Origin: Streptomyces celluloflavus
GTDB lineage: Bacteria; Actinomycetota; Actinomycetes; Streptomycetales; Streptomycetaceae
Reading direction: 5' to 3'
DNA length: 59,457 bases
Assembly: GCA_000720995.1 (NCBI GenBank)
Contig: JOEL01000038.1
Location: 1 to 59,457 of the forward strand
In this document: positions 25,819 to 34,086 of the stretch, piece by piece
Position numbering within the stretch: the stretch's first letter is position 1
How the letters are laid out: every line of letters begins with the position of its first letter
Translations under genes and position numbers: made by a program
The notes under the pieces: model-generated
Told to the model about the DNA's origin: nothing
Database searches by the model: none
The model's input: only the letters and a program-made list of their open reading frames with translations

Positions 25819-26130
25819 TGATGAAAACTCCGTTCCTGGTTTCTGCCGGCGATGCTAGCCGCCGGCGGCGGCCCGCACGGTCCCGTCCCGCGCGGCGGGC
25901 TCCGCCGGCCGTCCCGCGGTGGCCGGTTCGCCGCGCCGGGCGGGGTGTCGATTCGGCCGGGGAGCGGCGGGTGCAGGACGGTGTGCGGTGGGCGGGGGAG
26001 CGGGCGGCCCGGCGCACGGCGGCGACCACCGGGAACAGGCCACCCGGAATACCTTCCGGCACGCTCCCGTTACCGCAGCTGCACGGCCTGGACACCGACG
26101 ACAGACCGACCGGAAATGGGGAAGCAACGC

Positions 26131-26508
26131 ATGAGCACGGTAGAGCTCACCAAGGACAACTTCGACGAGATCGTCTCCGGCAACGACTTCGTCCTGATCA
26201 ACTTCTGGGCCACCTGGTGCGGCCCGTGCAAGCGATTCGCGCCGATCTTCGCCCGGTCGTCCGACAAGCACGAGGACCTCGTTTTCGCCAAGGTCGAGAC
26301 GGACTCGCAGCCCGAGCTGTCCTCGGCCTTCCAGATCCAGTCCGTGCCCACGCTGATGATCGTCCGGGACAACATCGCGGTGTTCTCCCAGCCCGGCGCG
26401 CTCCCGCCGGCCGCGCTGGAGGACGTCATCGGCCAGGCCCGCGGTCTGGACATGGACGAGGTCCGCGCGTCGGTCGCCGAGGCCCAGCAGAGCGAGCGGG
26501 CGGAGTGA
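26131..26508 (+). CDS. Thioredoxin
   Basis: A 125-residue thioredoxin. The active site is FWATWCGPCKRF (Cys30 and Cys33), and the cis-proline loop is QSVPTLMIV. The start MSTVELTKDNFDEIV and length fit the family, with a short acidic C-terminal extension. It is cytoplasmic, having no signal peptide. GGGGAAG lies upstream of the ATG. The stop overlaps the GTG of the phosphatase gene, so the pair is coupled. A role as reductant for a cluster enzyme such as the radical SAM protein is possible but not shown. Confidence 0.93.
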   Translation: MSTVELTKDNFDEIVSGNDFVLINFWATWCGPCKRFAPIFARSSDKHEDLVFAKVETDSQPELSSAFQIQSVPTLMIVRDNIAVFSQPGALPPAALEDVIGQARGLDMDEVRASVAEAQQSERAE

Positions 26509-27101
26509 GCGAGCTGCTCCTGGTCCGGCACGGCGAGACCGAGTGGAGCCGCTCGGGACGGCACACCAGCTGGACCGATCTGCCGCTCACCGCCGACGGC
26601 GAGGAGCAGGCCCGCGCGCTGCGGCCGCTCCTGTCGGGCCGGAGGATCGCGCGGGTGTACACCAGCCCGATGGCGCGCGCGGTGCGCACCGCCGAGCTGG
26701 CCGGCCTCGCGGACCCGTCGGTCGATCCCGACCTGGGGGAGTGGGACTACGGCGGGTACGAGGGCAGCTCCACCGCCGAGATCCAGCGCGACCGGCCCGA
26801 CTGGTACCTGTTCACCGACGGCGTCGCGCCCGGCCCCGCCGGGCACCCGGGGGAGTCGCCCGAGCAGGTCGGGGCGCGCGCCGACCGGGTGCTGACGCGG
26901 CTCGCGCCCCACCTGGCGGCGGGTGAGGGCGCGGTGGCGCTGGTGGCGCACGCCCACTTCCTGCGGGTGCTGACCGCCCGCAGGCTCGGGCTGCCGCCCG
27001 CGGCGGGCGGGTGCTTCACCTTCGAGACCGGGGCGGTCGGCCTCCTCGGGACCGAGCACGGCCGCCCCGCGGTGGTCGCCTGGAACGCCCGCGCGCTCTG
27101 A
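26505..27101 (+). CDS. Histidine phosphatase family protein
   Basis: A 198-residue phosphoglycerate-mutase-like phosphatase. The phosphohistidine motif is LLVRHGETEWSRSGRHTSWTD near the start, the second arginine block is VYTSPMARAVRTAEL, the acid/base glutamate block is DLGEWDYGGYEG, and the late histidine is in ALVAHAHFLRVL. The set is complete, so it should be active. Typical substrates are sugar phosphates. The four-base overlap with the thioredoxin gene fixes the GTG start at 26505. It is probably the last gene of the cluster. Confidence 0.9.
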   Translation: MSELLLVRHGETEWSRSGRHTSWTDLPLTADGEEQARALRPLLSGRRIARVYTSPMARAVRTAELAGLADPSVDPDLGEWDYGGYEGSSTAEIQRDRPDWYLFTDGVAPGPAGHPGESPEQVGARADRVLTRLAPHLAAGEGAVALVAHAHFLRVLTARRLGLPPAAGGCFTFETGAVGLLGTEHGRPAVVAWNARAL

Positions 27102-27143
27102 GCCGCCGGCGGGCGGCGCGGGACGCCACGGGCCATCCGGGGA

Positions 27144-28172
27144 CTACGGGGCCATGGGGTCGAGGTGCAGGGGTTCCACCTTGCCCTCGATCATGGCGCC
27201 CAGCCCCCGTACGGGGCAGGTGCCGGGGCGGTCGGCGATGTGCACCGGCATGGTGGTGGCCTGGTGGATCATCGGTTCCAGGCCGGGGATCAGCGCACCG
27301 CCGCCCGCGAGCATGATGCCGCGCTCGCCGAGATCGGCCACCAGGTCCGGCGGGCAGCGGCGCAGTACCGCCCCGATGGCGTCCAGGATCGCGGTCAGCG
27401 GCGTGGTGATGGCGTTCCGTACCCGCTCGGTGTCCACCTGCACGGAGCGGGCCAGGCCGCTGACGATGTCCCGCCCGTGCACCTCGGTGGAGCCCGGGGT
27501 GGCCCCGCCGCCGGCGAGCACCAGGTGCAGGGGGTGGACGGCCTGGCCCGGCATCATCAGCTCATGGTGCAGCCGCAGGTGCTGGATCACCGCGTGGTCG
27601 ATCGCGTCGCCCCCCACCGCGACGGTCTCGGCGGCCACGATCGAACCGAGCGAGAGCACCGCGACCTGCGTCGTACCGGCCCCGCACACCACGATCATGG
27701 TCGCCTCGGGCTGCTCCACCGGGAGCCCGCAGCCGACCGCGGTGGCGACGAGGGTGTCCACCAGCTCGACGCGGCGGGCGCCCATCCCGCTGAGCGTCTC
27801 CACGGCGGCCCGCTGCGACAGCGGCTGGCTGCCGTACGGGAGGCAGACCGCGGCCCGCATCGTCGGCAGCCGCCGCCACGCCCGGCGCAGTTTGTCGCCG
27901 ACCAGATGGCGCAGCAGGCGCTGCGCCATGTCGATGTCCACGACGGTGCCGCCGGAGACGGGGCGGACGACGCGGATGTGGTCGGGGGTGCGGCCGTCCA
28001 TCACCGCGGCCTGGGCGCCGACGGCCAGCAGCGCGCCGGTGCGCACGTTGACGGCGGCGACGGTCGGTTCGTCGACGACCAGCCCCTGGTTCTTGACGTA
28101 CACCCTGGTCCGCGACGCGCCGAGATCGACGGCGATCGAACAACGGCGCAGTTGGGCGAGGCTGATGGTCAT
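27144..28172 (-). CDS. MreB-like actin-family protein
   Basis: A 342-residue actin-fold ATPase homologue. Phosphate-1 loop: IAVDLGASRTRVYVKNQG; connect and phosphate-2 region: IVVCGAGTTQVAVLSLGSIV; adenosine motif: GIMLAGGGALIPGLEPMI. VRPVSGGTVVDIDMAQRLLRHLV is the usual MreB block. Compared with MreB it seems reduced in places. Streptomyces coelicolor is known to carry a third, divergent MreB-like gene (SCO6166) besides mreB and mbl; this may be its counterpart, but that is from memory and not tested. There is no mreC/mreD neighbour, arguing against the main elongasome copy. GGAGGAG precedes the ATG. Confidence 0.85.
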   Translation of the reverse strand: MTISLAQLRRCSIAVDLGASRTRVYVKNQGLVVDEPTVAAVNVRTGALLAVGAQAAVMDGRTPDHIRVVRPVSGGTVVDIDMAQRLLRHLVGDKLRRAWRRLPTMRAAVCLPYGSQPLSQRAAVETLSGMGARRVELVDTLVATAVGCGLPVEQPEATMIVVCGAGTTQVAVLSLGSIVAAETVAVGGDAIDHAVIQHLRLHHELMMPGQAVHPLHLVLAGGGATPGSTEVHGRDIVSGLARSVQVDTERVRNAITTPLTAILDAIGAVLRRCPPDLVADLGERGIMLAGGGALIPGLEPMIHQATTMPVHIADRPGTCPVRGLGAMIEGKVEPLHLDPMAP

Positions 28173-28352
28173 GGCTGACTCCTCCCCGGAGGGCCGGTAG
28201 CGACGGAGCGTCCGTGACGGACCTCTCGTCGGTCATCCTGTGCGCGCACTCCGTCAGCTGCCTGCTGGGAGGGCCGGTCGGGGGACGGGGGCGGCGGGGG
28301 TCCGCCGACCGGGCGAAGGAGACGGGGGCGTCACCGGGCGCCGAGGGGTCGG

Positions 28353-28964
28353 TCAGCCGACCCGGTGCTGGAAGAGTCCCCAGGTGAACTCCGTGACGAT
28401 GTCGTGGAGTTCCCCCTCGGGGCCGGGCGCGGTGCAGGCCAGCCGCCAGCGAGTGGGGGCGCTGCCCTCCATCGGGCGGGCCGGGGCGAAGGCGCGGGCG
28501 ACCTCGTCGACGGTGCAGGACCAGGGGACGAGGTCGGCGGTCGTACGGAGCGCGGGGGCGGCGGCGCCGGGGGCCCGGACGAGCCAGGCGTTCCAGACGG
28601 CGCCCCGGCCGGCGGTGAGTACCTCGAACCGCAGCTCGGGCCAGAGGGGGACGGGCCAGCTCAGGGCCTCGCAGGTCAGATCGCCGAGGCGGCGGGCCGT
28701 GACGGACTCGGGGGCGCCGAGCAGGGCGCGGTAGGGCTGGACGCCGCCGGGCGCGCGCGGTGCGTGCATCCGGGCCTGCCAGCGGCGGTTGGCCTCGCGC
28801 AGCTGCGCGCGGGAGACCCCCAGCCGGCGCAGCGCGTCCTCGACGAGCCCGGGGTGGTGGTCGGCCATCCGGCGCAGCAGCACGAGCTGGAAGGCGACGG
28901 GTCCGGGTGGGCCGGCGGGCGTGCCGGAGCCGGTGGACGGGCTGTGGTCGGCGGAGCGGTTCAT
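28353..28964 (-). CDS. Hypothetical protein, SRPBCC-like or unknown fold
   Basis: A 203-residue soluble protein. The first 30 residues are Ser/Pro/Gly-rich and the next part is helical (VAFQLVLLRRMADHHPGLVEDALRRL), then an HTH-like LGVSRAQLREANRRWQARM. The C-terminal half is beta-rich with many Trp and Arg (LWPELRFEVLTAGRGAVWNAWLV, WRLACTAPG). I do not recognise a family. GGAGG six bases before the ATG at 28964. It follows the GntR-TetR regulator gene by 80 bp on the same strand and may be cotranscribed. Confidence 0.65.
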   Translation of the reverse strand: MNRSADHSPSTGSGTPAGPPGPVAFQLVLLRRMADHHPGLVEDALRRLGVSRAQLREANRRWQARMHAPRAPGGVQPYRALLGAPESVTARRLGDLTCEALSWPVPLWPELRFEVLTAGRGAVWNAWLVRAPGAAAPALRTTADLVPWSCTVDEVARAFAPARPMEGSAPTRWRLACTAPGPEGELHDIVTEFTWGLFQHRVG

Positions 28965-29044
28965 CGGATACCTCCGGGCGGACCCCGGCTTTCGGGCCGG
29001 GGAGGAGTCGGATACGTGCGGGGCGGCGCCGGCCCGCGTCGGCC

Positions 29045-29989
29045 TCAAGTCGCCTGCGCCGCCCGCCGCTCGATGAGCAGCCCCATGCCGTTCAGCAGGT
29101 GGGTCAGGCCGAACTCGAAGAGCGTCTCCAGGGTCAGCGCGTTCGGCTCGGTCCCGTCGATGCCCGTGTACATGGGGTAGCCGCCGGACGCGATGATGCT
29201 CTCGTACGCGGGCTCCATCGCCGCCATCCACTGGTGCTGGTCCATACCGGTCTCCTGCTCGGCCTCCAGATCGTCCTCGAACCCGGCGGCGGTGGCCCGG
29301 ACGTGGTTCAGCAGCGTGACGGCCATATGGATCAGCGTCAGCGGATCCAGCCCCTCGACCCGCGCCATGGTCCACTCGATGAGCGCCATCCCGTGCGGCA
29401 TCGGCTGCGGCCGGGTGACCGACAGATACTGCGCCAGCCACGGATGCCGCTGGTAGAGCTGCCATTGCAGGCGCGCGCCCGCCTCCATCCGCCCGCGCCA
29501 GTCGTCGGGTGCCGGGTCGGGCAGCACCACGTCCGCGAAGGCGGCGTCCGCCATCAGCAGCACCAGCTCGTCCTTGTTGGCCACATGGCGGTAGAGGGCC
29601 ATCGAGGACACCCCGAACTCGGCCGCGACCCGGCGCATCGACAGCGCGCGCAGCCCCTCCGCGTCGGCGGCCTTGATCCCGGCCCGGACGACGCGTTCGC
29701 GGTTCAGCCCGCCGTCCGTCTCCCGCGGGCGCCGCCCGCGCGGCGGTTCGCCGCGCGGTGCCCGCGGCGGCTCGGCGACCACCGTCCCCACGCCCGGTAC
29801 GGCCCGGACCAGCCCTTCCTGACGCAGCGTGGTGAGGACCTTGGTGGCCGTCGCCATCGCCACGCCCCACTCCTGGGTGATCCGCCGGGTCGAGGGCACC
29901 CGGTCGCCCGGTGCCAGCTCGGCGGCGTCGATGCGGCGCCGGATCTCGTCGACGATCCGGCGGTAGGGCGGCGGGGCGGGGCGGTCCAC
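29045..29989 (-). CDS. GntR-TetR chimeric transcriptional regulator
   Basis: A 314-residue regulator with two DNA-binding domains. Residues about 5-75 form a GntR winged helix (YRRIVDEIRRRIDAAELAPG, VPSTRRITQEWGV, ATATKVLTTLRQEGLVRAV, GVGTVV). After a basic linker comes a TetR-type helix-turn-helix (ERVVRAGIKAADAEGLRALS, MRRVAAEFGVSSMALYRHV) and an all-helical ligand/dimer domain of the TetR C-terminal type ending in FGLTHLLNGMGLLIE. The GTG at 29989 has GGAGG eight bases upstream. It is divergent from an MFS exporter; two different palindromes lie between them, matching the two domains. Typical role: drug- or metabolite-responsive repression of the exporter. Confidence 0.88.
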   Translation of the reverse strand: MDRPAPPPYRRIVDEIRRRIDAAELAPGDRVPSTRRITQEWGVAMATATKVLTTLRQEGLVRAVPGVGTVVAEPPRAPRGEPPRGRRPRETDGGLNRERVVRAGIKAADAEGLRALSMRRVAAEFGVSSMALYRHVANKDELVLLMADAAFADVVLPDPAPDDWRGRMEAGARLQWQLYQRHPWLAQYLSVTRPQPMPHGMALIEWTMARVEGLDPLTLIHMAVTLLNHVRATAAGFEDDLEAEQETGMDQHQWMAAMEPAYESIIASGGYPMYTGIDGTEPNALTLETLFEFGLTHLLNGMGLLIERRAAQAT

Positions 29990-30002
29990 GGCGGCGGCCT
30001 CC

Positions 30003-30088
30003 GTACTAGTGCACCAGCGGAATTTCGACGGGGCCGAGCGTAGCAGCGCGGTCCTCAACGGGGTCCCGCGCTGGGTAGTGCACTAGTG
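30003..30088. promoter_or_regulatory. Two ACTAGTG-containing operator sites, GntR type
   Basis: The intergenic region carries GTACTAGTGCAC at 30003-30014 and TAGTGCACTAGTG at 30076-30088. TAGTGCACTA (30076-30085) is a perfect 10-base palindrome and CACTAGTG overlaps it as another. Both sites share ACTAGTG. The first is just upstream of the regulator's ribosome binding site, the second upstream of the MFS gene. The shape fits GntR-family operators; binding is inferred. Confidence 0.6.
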
Positions 30089-30126
30089 TGACGAACCTCC
30101 AATTGCCTTGCTGTGCCTATTGTTTG

Positions 30127-30153
30127 CACCGTAAGCATGAGCTGCTTACGGTG
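30127..30153. promoter_or_regulatory. Perfect inverted repeat ahead of the MFS gene
   Basis: CACCGTAAGC (30127-30136) and GCTTACGGTG (30144-30153) are perfect 10-base arms separated by ATGAGCT. The right arm ends six bases before the MFS ATG. It resembles a TetR-family operator and differs from the ACTAGTG sites, so it may be read by the TetR half of the regulator. A leader hairpin that hides the start is an alternative. Confidence 0.55.
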
Positions 30154-30159
30154 TCCGGC

Positions 30160-31779
30160 ATGTCGTTTACCACGTACACACCCACGCCGCGGGCCGGCCG
30201 CCGGGAGTGGACCGCCCTCGGCGTCCTGCTGCTGCCCGCGCTGCTGGTCTCGATGGACGTCTCGGTCCTCTACTTCGCGGTGCCGTTCTTGACCGCGGAA
30301 CTCCGGCCCAGCGCCGTCCAGCAGCTGTGGATCCTGGGCGTCTACGCCTTCGTCCTGGCCGGGCTGCTGATCACCATGGGCGCGCTCGGCGACCGCATCG
30401 GCCGCCGTCGGCTGCTGCTGACCGGCGCCGTGCTCTTCGGCCTCGCCTCCGGCCTCGCCGCGTACGCGCGCAGCGCCGAAATGCTCATCGCCGCGCGGGC
30501 GTTGCTGGGTATCGGCGGGGCGACCCTGATGCCCTCCACGCTCGCCCTGATCCGCAATCTCTTCCACGACGAGAAGCAGCGCGGCAGGGCGATCGCCATC
30601 TGGTCGGTGGCCGTCACCGGCGGTATCGCGATCGGTCCGGTGCTCAGCGGGGCGCTGCTCGAACACTTCTGGTGGGGCTCGGTCTTCCTGATCAACGCGC
30701 CCGCGATGGCGCTGCTGCTGGTGTGCGGGCCGCTGCTGCTGCCGGAGTCCCGGAATCCGGCGGCCGGGCGGTTCGATCTGCCGGGCGCGGCGCTGTCGCT
30801 CGCCGCGATGCTGCCGATCGTCTACGGGGTCAAGGAAATCGCCCGCAACGGGGTGGCCGCGCTGCCCGTCGCCGCCGTCGTGGTCGGTCTGGCGGCCGGC
30901 GTCGGGTTCGTCCACCGGCAGCGCACCGCCCGCCACCCGATGCTCGATCTGGCGCTGCTGCGGCACCGCGCCTACAGCGTCTCGGTGCTGATGAATCTGA
31001 TGGCGATGTTCGCCATGGTCGGCTGCGCGGTGTTCTTCACCCAGTACCTCCAGTCGGTACGGGGCATGCGCCCGTTGGAGGCGGCGCTGTGGAATCTGCT
31101 GCCGACCCTCGCGGTGGGCGCGATGGCACCGGCCGCCGCGGCGCTCGCCCAGCGGATCGACCGGGCGTATGTCATCGCCACCGGGTGCGTCATCGGGGCC
31201 GGCGGATTCCTCTGGCTGTCCTGGCTGGAACCGGGTTCGGCGCTCTGGTTCGTCCTGGGGGGCTCCGCGGTCTACGCCTCGGGCCTGGTGATCGTGGTCT
31301 CGCTCGGCAACGAGCTGGCGATCGGGGCCGCCCCGCCGGAGCGGGCGGGCTCCGCCTCCGCCGTACTGGAGTCGGGCACGGAGCTGGGCGGCGCCCTCGG
31401 GATGGCGATCCTGGGCAGTGTCGGGAGCGCGGTCTACCGCGCCGATGTGGGCGGCGCGCTGCCGGCCGGGCTCCCGGCGGGCGCGGCGGACGCGGCACGG
31501 GAGACGCTGGCGGGCGCCACAGCGGTCGTGGGTGAGCTGCCGGGCCGGATCGGCACGGAGCTGCTGACCGCCGCCCGGACGGCCTTCACCCATGGCCTGC
31601 ACATCGCCGTCCTCGTCGCCGCGGGCGTGCTGGTCTGCGCGGCGGTGCTGTCGGTGACGATGCTGCGGGGTGTGCGGACGGCGGCGGCGGCACCGGCGGA
31701 CGGGGCAGCGGCGTCCGACGCGGCACCGGCCCCGTCCGGCGCGGCGCCGGAGCGGACCTCCGCCCGGGGCGTCAGCTGA
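30160..31779 (+). CDS. MFS exporter, DHA2 (14-helix) type
   Basis: A 539-residue drug:proton antiporter. Motif C/D features in the first helices: [20 protein letters not shown], then the cytoplasmic loop [20 protein letters not shown] and [20 protein letters not shown]; later [20 protein letters not shown]. Fourteen hydrophobic segments can be counted. An Ala/Pro-rich tail ends the protein. The ATG at 30160 is preferred because an upstream open frame runs through the inverted repeat. The 3' end overlaps the convergent DsbA-like gene by 8 bp. Likely exports a toxic cationic or antibiotic compound sensed by the divergent GntR-TetR regulator. Confidence 0.9.
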   Translation: MSFTTYTPTPRAGRREWTALGVLLLPALLVSMDVSVLYFAVPFLTAELRPSAVQQLWILGVYAFVLAGLLITMGALGDRIGRRRLLLTGAVLFGLASGLAAYARSAEMLIAARALLGIGGATLMPSTLALIRNLFHDEKQRGRAIAIWSVAVTGGIAIGPVLSGALLEHFWWGSVFLINAPAMALLLVCGPLLLPESRNPAAGRFDLPGAALSLAAMLPIVYGVKEIARNGVAALPVAAVVVGLAAGVGFVHRQRTARHPMLDLALLRHRAYSVSVLMNLMAMFAMVGCAVFFTQYLQSVRGMRPLEAALWNLLPTLAVGAMAPAAAALAQRIDRAYVIATGCVIGAGGFLWLSWLEPGSALWFVLGGSAVYASGLVIVVSLGNELAIGAAPPERAGSASAVLESGTELGGALGMAILGSVGSAVYRADVGGALPAGLPAGAADAARETLAGATAVVGELPGRIGTELLTAARTAFTHGLHIAVLVAAGVLVCAAVLSVTMLRGVRTAAAAPADGAAASDAAPAPSGAAPERTSARGVS

Positions 31780-32404
31780 AGTCGAAGTCGCCGGTGCGGG
31801 TCCGCTTCAGCTCGAAGAACTTGTCGTAACCGGCGAGCAGCCGGGCGCCGTCGAAGACCCGTACCGCGTCCTCGCCGCGCGGGATCGCCATCAGGACCGG
31901 GCCGAAGAAGGCCACACCGTCGATGTGGAGGGTGGGCGTACCGACGTCCTCGCCGACCGGGTCCATGCCCTCGTGGTGGCTCTTGCGCAGCGCGTCGTCG
32001 TACGCGTCGCTCGTGGCGGCGCGCGCCAGCTCGGCCGGCAGTCCGGCCTCGGCCAGCGCCTCGTCGATGACCGCGGCGGTGTGCTCCGGGCCGTCCCGGC
32101 CGTCGCGGTGGATACGGGTGCCGAGCGCGGTGTACAGCTTGCGCAGCACGTCCTCGCCGTGCTCCTGCGCGGCCGCGATGCACACCCGTACGGGGCCCCA
32201 GCCGTCGTCCAGCAGCCGGCGGTACTCCTCCGGGAGATCCTCGCGGCCCTCGTTGAGCACCGACAGGCTCATCACCCGGAAGCGCAGCGTCAGCGCACGG
32301 TGCTTCTCGACCTCCAGGATCCAGCGGGAGGCGATCCAGGCGAACGGGCAGATCGGGTCGAAGTAGAAGTCGACGGTGTGGTGCGTGGTGCTCTGGGGCT
32401 TCAT
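31772..32404 (-). CDS. DsbA-family thioredoxin-fold protein
   Basis: A 210-residue cytoplasmic protein with a thioredoxin fold interrupted by a helical insertion, as in DsbA and mycothiol-dependent nitroreductase relatives (Rv2466c type). The active-site turn is [17 protein letters not shown]: only the first cysteine of CxxC is present (CPFA). The cis-proline loop is [21 protein letters not shown] single cysteine favours a mycothiol-transferase mechanism over disulfide oxidation. It follows the MarR gene by 9 bp on the same strand, so both are cotranscribed. Confidence 0.83.
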   Translation of the reverse strand: MKPQSTTHHTVDFYFDPICPFAWIASRWILEVEKHRALTLRFRVMSLSVLNEGREDLPEEYRRLLDDGWGPVRVCIAAAQEHGEDVLRKLYTALGTRIHRDGRDGPEHTAAVIDEALAEAGLPAELARAATSDAYDDALRKSHHEGMDPVGEDVGTPTLHIDGVAFFGPVLMAIPRGEDAVRVFDGARLLAGYDKFFELKRTRTGDFDFS

Positions 32405-32413
32405 GGCTCCAGG

Positions 32414-32890
32414 TTAGATCGACGTCGGACCTTCCGGCCGGTCCGCCTCCGCGTCGTCCCCCTCGGGCGCCACCCCCAGCATCCGCTGGAGCAGCTCCTT
32501 GAGCAGGGTGCGCTCGACGGCGGTCAGCCGGCCCAGCGGCTCGCGCGCGAAGTCCAGGGACGTCCGCAGCCGCTCGGCGGTGTGCGCGCCCTCGGTGGTG
32601 GGGGCGGCCAGCTTGACGCGGCGGTCGGCGGCGTCGGGGTGGCGCTCCACCAGGCCGCGTGACTCCAGGCGGTCCACGATGCCCGTGATGTTCGACGGCT
32701 CGCACTTGAGCCGCTGCGCGATCCGCCGCATGGGCAGCGGCTCGACGGCCAGCAGTCTGAGCACCCGCGCCTGCGCGCCGGTGAGGGAGTGCTCGGCCGC
32801 GGCGTGCTCGTACTCCTCGTGGTAACGGGCGACGACGGTGCCGATGAGGTCGACGACCTCGCAGGTCAAGGGGTCTGCGCGCGGAGTCAT
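32414..32890 (-). CDS. MarR-family transcriptional regulator
   Basis: A 158-residue winged-helix repressor. The recognition helix and wing are visible: MRRIAQRLKCEPSNITGIVDRLESRG then LVERHPDAADRRVKLAAPTTEG. A C-terminal helix gives the dimer; a Glu/Asp-rich tail follows. It is divergent from a medium-chain reductase (88 bp between starts) and cotranscribed with the DsbA-like gene. This arrangement is usual for MarR proteins that sense electrophiles or quinones and control a detoxifying reductase. Confidence 0.92.
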   Translation of the reverse strand: MTPRADPLTCEVVDLIGTVVARYHEEYEHAAAEHSLTGAQARVLRLLAVEPLPMRRIAQRLKCEPSNITGIVDRLESRGLVERHPDAADRRVKLAAPTTEGAHTAERLRTSLDFAREPLGRLTAVERTLLKELLQRMLGVAPEGDDAEADRPEGPTSI

Positions 32891-32912
32891 ACACACCAGG
32901 ATACCCACTTGC

Positions 32913-32962
32913 TTGACAACATGAAATATCGAGGAGCATGGTTGTTTCAGTACCTGAAGCAA
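32913..32962 (+). promoter_or_regulatory. Reductase promoter with MarR-type operator
   Basis: TTGACA at 32913-32918 is a consensus -35 box. An inverted repeat follows at 32942-32962: TTGTTTCAG, three bases, CTGAAGCAA (one mismatch). It covers the expected -10/+1 region, so a bound MarR dimer would block transcription of the reductase. Confidence 0.6.
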
Positions 32963-32978
32963 TTGGAGGATCGCGCTG

Positions 32979-33998
32979 ATGTCCGCTCTGCCCACCACCG
33001 GCCGTGAATGGCACCTCGTCGCCCGCCCGCACGGCTGGCCCACCCCGGAGGACTTCGCGCTGCGCGAGGCCGCCGTGCCCGAGCTCGGCGAGGGCCAGAT
33101 CCTCGTCCGCAACCTCCACTTCTCCGTGGACCCGTACATGCGCGGCCGGATGAACGACGTGAAGTCCTACGTCCCGCCGTTCCAACTGGAGAAGCCGATG
33201 GACGGTGGCGCGGTCGGCGAGGTCATCGCCTCGCGCGCCGATTCCCTCGCCGTCGGCGACCACGTCCTGCACGGCCTCGGCTGGCGGGAGTTCGCGGTGC
33301 TGGACGCCGAGCGCGCCGTGCGGGCGGACCCGGAGCTCGCCCCGCTCACCACCTACCTCGGCGTGCTGGGCATGCCGGGCCTGACCGCCTACGCGGGCCT
33401 GCTGGAGGTCGCCTCGTTCAAGGAGGGCGACGCGGTCTTCGTGTCCGGCGCGGCCGGTGCGGTGGGCAGCCAGGTCGGCCAGATCGCCCGGCTCAAGGGC
33501 GCCTCCCGGGTCATCGGCTCCGCCGGGTCCGACGAGAAGGTCAAGCTCCTGGTCGAGGAGTACGGCTTCGACGCCGCCTTCAACTACAAGAACGGCCCCG
33601 TCGCCGAGCAGCTCAAGGCGGCCGCGCCCGACGGTATCGACGTCTACTTCGACAATGTCGGCGGCGACCACCTCGAAGCGGCCATCAGCTCCCTCAAGGT
33701 GCACGGCCGCGCCACCATCTGCGGCATGATCTCGGTCTACAACGCCACCGAACCGACCCCCGCGCCGCGCAACCTCGCGCTGGTGATCGGCAAGCGGCTG
33801 CGCCTGGAGGGCATGCTGGTGGCCGACCACGCCGCGCTCCAGCCGCAGTTCGTGCAGGAGGTCTCCGCCTGGATCCGCTCCGGCGAGCTGAAGTACCGCG
33901 AGACCAAGGTGGCCGGGATCGAGCACGGCGTCGAGGCGTTCCTCGGCCTGCTGCGCGGTGAGAACACCGGGAAGATGATCGTGAGCCTCGCCGACTGA
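32979..33998 (+). CDS. NADP-dependent medium-chain reductase (PTGR/CurA type)
   Basis: A 339-residue zinc-independent MDR enzyme that would reduce alpha,beta-unsaturated carbonyl compounds. NADP site: DAVFVSGAAGAVGSQVGQIA, then the GSAGSDEKVKLL segment reading the adenosine phosphate. Family block: HFSVDPYMRGRM near residue 50 and DVYFDNVGGDHLEAAI later; the C-terminus ends in the ENTGKMIVSL block. No catalytic or structural zinc cysteines are seen. GGAGGA eight bases before the ATG. Predicted to be repressed by the adjacent MarR protein. Confidence 0.93.
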   Translation: MSALPTTGREWHLVARPHGWPTPEDFALREAAVPELGEGQILVRNLHFSVDPYMRGRMNDVKSYVPPFQLEKPMDGGAVGEVIASRADSLAVGDHVLHGLGWREFAVLDAERAVRADPELAPLTTYLGVLGMPGLTAYAGLLEVASFKEGDAVFVSGAAGAVGSQVGQIARLKGASRVIGSAGSDEKVKLLVEEYGFDAAFNYKNGPVAEQLKAAAPDGIDVYFDNVGGDHLEAAISSLKVHGRATICGMISVYNATEPTPAPRNLALVIGKRLRLEGMLVADHAALQPQFVQEVSAWIRSGELKYRETKVAGIEHGVEAFLGLLRGENTGKMIVSLAD

Positions 33999-34086
33999 CC
34001 CTGGAACGGCGGCAGTTGATACTTGCGGCGCGCCAGTGTGACCGACGGCGCGAGTGCCGTGGTGGCGCGCCGCAGGAGGGGCCGCG

